From positions 189,583 through 253,582 of the forward strand of contig NZ_KE387186.1 of NCBI RefSeq assembly GCF_000430645.1: a stretch of DNA of 64,000 nucleotides. The letters are read 5' to 3'. Shown here in pieces: positions 62,339 through 64,000 of the stretch; the first letter of the stretch is position 1, and every line of letters begins with the position of its first letter. The DNA comes from Aquimarina latercula DSM 2041 (GTDB lineage Bacteria; Bacteroidota; Bacteroidia; Flavobacteriales; Flavobacteriaceae). Below the pieces are notes generated by a model. That model did not search any database and had not been told where the DNA came from. It saw only the letters and a program-made list of their open reading frames with translations. Made by a program: the position numbers and the translations under genes.

Positions 62339-62360
62339 TAAAGTTTTAAATAAAGATATA

Positions 62361-62395
62361 AAAAAACGCTTCAAAATTATTTGAAGCGTTTTTTT
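62361..62395. terminator. Bidirectional terminator of guaB and the Skp gene
   Basis: A 15-bp perfect stem AAAAAACGCTTCAAA/TTTGAAGCGTTTTTT with loop ATTA and T tracts both ways, 22 bp after guaB and about 25 bp past the Skp gene's 3' end. Confidence 0.9.
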
Positions 62396-62418
62396 ATAAT
62401 GTATTTTAATAGGTAAGA

Positions 62419-62925
62419 TTACTGTACTGGAATTCCCAGTTTTGTCATTACCGTTTTAGTAAGATCAAATTTTGGATCTACATACGCTAATCCACTGCTT
62501 GTAATTGTTAGTACCTGTGTATATCCTTCTGCTTTGGCTACTTCTTCTAGCGCCTTTCCTATTTTAGTATATAATGGTTGTAATAATTTATTTTGCTCTA
62601 GTTGTACTAGTTGTGAACCGTTTTGGCGAAATTTAGCAATGTCATTTTCTACAGCAATGATTTCTTCTTGCTTAGTTTTTTTCATAGGTTCAGTCATTGT
62701 TGCTTCACCCTCCTGATAAGCTTTTACTTTTGCCTGATAATCATCAACTTTTACTTTTAAGTCAGCTTCTAATTTGGTGTTATATGCTTTCAGGTCTTCT
62801 TGAACTTTTGTTAATTCAGGCATTTTAGACAAAATAAAATCACTATCGATTGTTCCTACTTTAGATTGTGCTATTGCTTGTGCACTAATAAATAATACTA
62901 GTATTGGTAATAATATATTTTTCAT
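62419..62925 (-). CDS. OmpH/Skp-family periplasmic chaperone
   Basis: 168 residues. Signal peptide MKNILLPILVLFISAQAIAQ, then KVGTIDSDFILSKMPE and a long coiled-coil (about 40-120) as in Skp. It binds unfolded outer membrane proteins in the periplasm. The single-chain jellyfish topology matches family length. The 79-codon gene lies further right on the same strand. Confidence 0.92.
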   Translation of the reverse strand: MKNILLPILVLFISAQAIAQSKVGTIDSDFILSKMPELTKVQEDLKAYNTKLEADLKVKVDDYQAKVKAYQEGEATMTEPMKKTKQEEIIAVENDIAKFRQNGSQLVQLEQNKLLQPLYTKIGKALEEVAKAEGYTQVLTITSSGLAYVDPKFDLTKTVMTKLGIPVQ

Positions 62926-63018
62926 TATAACTTTTTTTCTTTAATTTTTGATTTAGAATTTTTGCAAATATATAAGGTCTAAGGCAATATACGTGCCAAG
63001 ACAAAAAAAAATAAAAAT

Positions 63019-63258
63019 CTATTCTTGAAACAATTGACCACGATGTGGTTTTAAGGCGTCTCTGACTTTTTTCATTTCGGAGTCGATTACTACCATATAG
63101 GCAATACAGTGGAACTCGTTAACATCTTGATGACCAGTGTTTTTTATAGACAAGCCTTCAGAAGTAATGTATTCATTAAGGTGAATCACATGGTGTTGTG
63201 CCGTTTTATTTGCTACAGGACCTCTAAAATCCCAAATAAGCTTTAATTTTCTTTCCAA
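63019..63258 (-). CDS. Conserved small protein of unknown function (79 residues)
   Basis: A short soluble protein, MERKLKLIWDFRGPVANKTA then HHVIHLNEYITSE, with several His and a basic C-terminus (ALKPHRGQLFQE). The sequence looks constrained and is probably a conserved Flavobacteriaceae protein, but I cannot name the family. It lies upstream of the Skp-like gene (93 bp). Confidence 0.7.
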   Translation of the reverse strand: MERKLKLIWDFRGPVANKTAQHHVIHLNEYITSEGLSIKNTGHQDVNEFHCIAYMVVIDSEMKKVRDALKPHRGQLFQE

Positions 63259-63426
63259 ATTTTATAGTTAAGGTTGTTGTAAAATATATATTTTTCGATT
63301 TTGAAGTGTTTTTTTCTTTCTGATATATTTATATTGGTTAAATATGGTGGCAATATATATAGAACACTAAAATTTTAAAAACTATTTAATACTATATTAT
63401 GGTAATGATTCGTTAGAATAAAGAGC

Positions 63427-63456
63427 TTGTAAAACGCTTTAATATTGTTATTTTTG
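63427..63456 (+). promoter_or_regulatory. Promoter of the SurA-like isomerase gene
   Basis: TTG (63427-63429), exactly 19 nt, and a perfect TATTTTTG -7 box (63449-63456). The leader would be about 25 nt. Confidence 0.65.
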
Positions 63457-63484
63457 TCCGATTTGGGACTTTATTTAGAGAACT

Positions 63485-64000
63485 ATGCACAAAAAATCTA
63501 TCGTACTGTTTTTAACAGTCATCTTTTGCACCTTAATATATGGTCAAGAAAAAGACCCTGTATTACTTACCATTAATAATTCGCCTGTATACAGATCAGA
63601 GTTTAAGAGAGTATATCTTAAAAATATTGATTTGGTAAAGGATGAATCCCAAAAAGATATTGATGAATATCTACAGCTGTTTATAAACTATAAATTAAAG
63701 TTAGAAGAAGCTAAAGAACAAGGTCTAGATAAAAAAGAATCTTACATTAAAGAACTAGAGGGGTATAAGAAACAACTTTCATCTGGATATCTTACAGATA
63801 CAGATGCATCTGATGCTTTAGTAAAAGAAGCCTACGATCGTTTACAAGAAAGAGTAAATGCAAGTCATATACTGGTACAGGTTAAACCTAATGCATCTCC
63901 AAAAGATACATTGCAAGCTTATCAGAAAATAATAGAGGCAAGGAATAAAATAATTAATGGAGCTGATTTTAAAGAAACAGCATTTGCATATAGTGAAGAT
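63485..64000 (+). CDS. SurA-like peptidyl-prolyl cis-trans isomerase (runs off the right edge)
   Basis: 172 codons are visible from ATG 63485. Signal peptide MHKKSIVLFLTVIFCTLIYGQ, a SurA_N-like chaperone segment, then a parvulin domain starting NASHILVQVKPNASP. It would fold outer membrane proteins in the periplasm with PpiC-type activity. The start is supported by the well-spaced promoter 28 bp upstream. The rest lies outside the window. Confidence 0.9.
   Translation, partial: MHKKSIVLFLTVIFCTLIYGQEKDPVLLTINNSPVYRSEFKRVYLKNIDLVKDESQKDIDEYLQLFINYKLKLEEAKEQGLDKKESYIKELEGYKKQLSSGYLTDTDASDALVKEAYDRLQERVNASHILVQVKPNASPKDTLQAYQKIIEARNKIINGADFKETAFAYSED

Noticed and set aside
1..64000. CRISPR arrays, tRNA or rRNA genes, prophage, restriction or toxin-antitoxin defence systems
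   Set aside because: No regularly spaced repeats, no cloverleaf or rRNA blocks recognised, and no phage structural, nuclease or toxin-antitoxin pairs among the proteins.

Overview
The window comes from an AT-rich (about one third G+C by eye) chromosome of the Bacteroidota, family Flavobacteriaceae, most likely a marine, polysaccharide-using genus of the Aquimarina type. Supporting signs are promoters with a TAnnTTTG -7 box and a TTG about 19 nt upstream, a TonB-dependent receptor with an N-terminal carboxypeptidase-regulatory domain, a type IX secretion (T9SS) sorting domain, bacillithiol synthesis (bshC), DUF4295 after rpmB-rpmG, many small lipoproteins, and a GH16 polysaccharide hydrolase. 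I saw no rRNA, tRNA, CRISPR array, prophage or intact insertion sequence.

Layout. 1-10850 is a housekeeping backbone (Hpt protein, cinA, rpmB-rpmG-DUF4295-ftsY, rimO) interrupted by accessory genes: three tandem paralogs of a small SpoIIAA-like family, an amidase lipoprotein and a serine hydrolase. A short fumarylacetoacetate-hydrolase relic lies before the Hpt gene. 10850-15030 holds a predicted small RNA, a nitroreductase-pirin-AraC module and two tiny acidic lipoproteins that are easy to overlook. 15030-22840 is a minus-strand run: ankyrin-like protein, M16 peptidase lipoprotein, membrane protein, Tat-exported DinB protein, and a large M14 carboxypeptidase cut by an in-frame TGA. After bshC, 24739-28775 is a divergent HxlR-controlled block (nitroreductase, antibiotic-biosynthesis monooxygenase, cupin lipoprotein, SDR, luciferase-like monooxygenase) with clear palindromes between the divergent promoters.

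28787-49600 mixes a GNAT acetyltransferase, a TPR-HTH regulator, a secreted ThuA-like protein, guaA followed by a LysM receptor, DUF922 and DUF3820 proteins, lysA, a Lon-N-domain protein, sucC, a DUF985 cupin, ferritin, an unlisted 47-residue Cys/Lys-rich protein, a YARHG / clan-CD-like pair, and the DUF2339-DUF3999 membrane pair. 49598-51652 is an ECF42 sigma unit: two DGPF (YCII-like) proteins and a TPR-bearing sigma factor, with a candidate autoregulated promoter. 53637-55558 is a second sigma unit in which an exported alpha/beta hydrolase, an ECF sigma factor and a membrane protein overlap by 8 bp each. The right end carries a PagL-like outer membrane deacylase, DUF5995, a GH16 lipoprotein with a LacI-type palindrome upstream, a long imperfect inverted repeat, DinB, PAP2, guaB with a hairpin against its start codon, a Skp/OmpH chaperone and the start of a SurA-like isomerase.

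Themes. Purine (guaA, guaB), lysine/cell-wall (lysA), TCA (sucC) and translation genes form the core. Around them are several small stress units for electrophiles or quinones (two nitroreductase modules, bshC), envelope stress (two ECF units) and iron (ferritin). The points most worth checking are the M14 nonsense codon, the HxlR operator layout, the ECF42 promoter, the small RNA, and the small genes missing from length-filtered gene calls.
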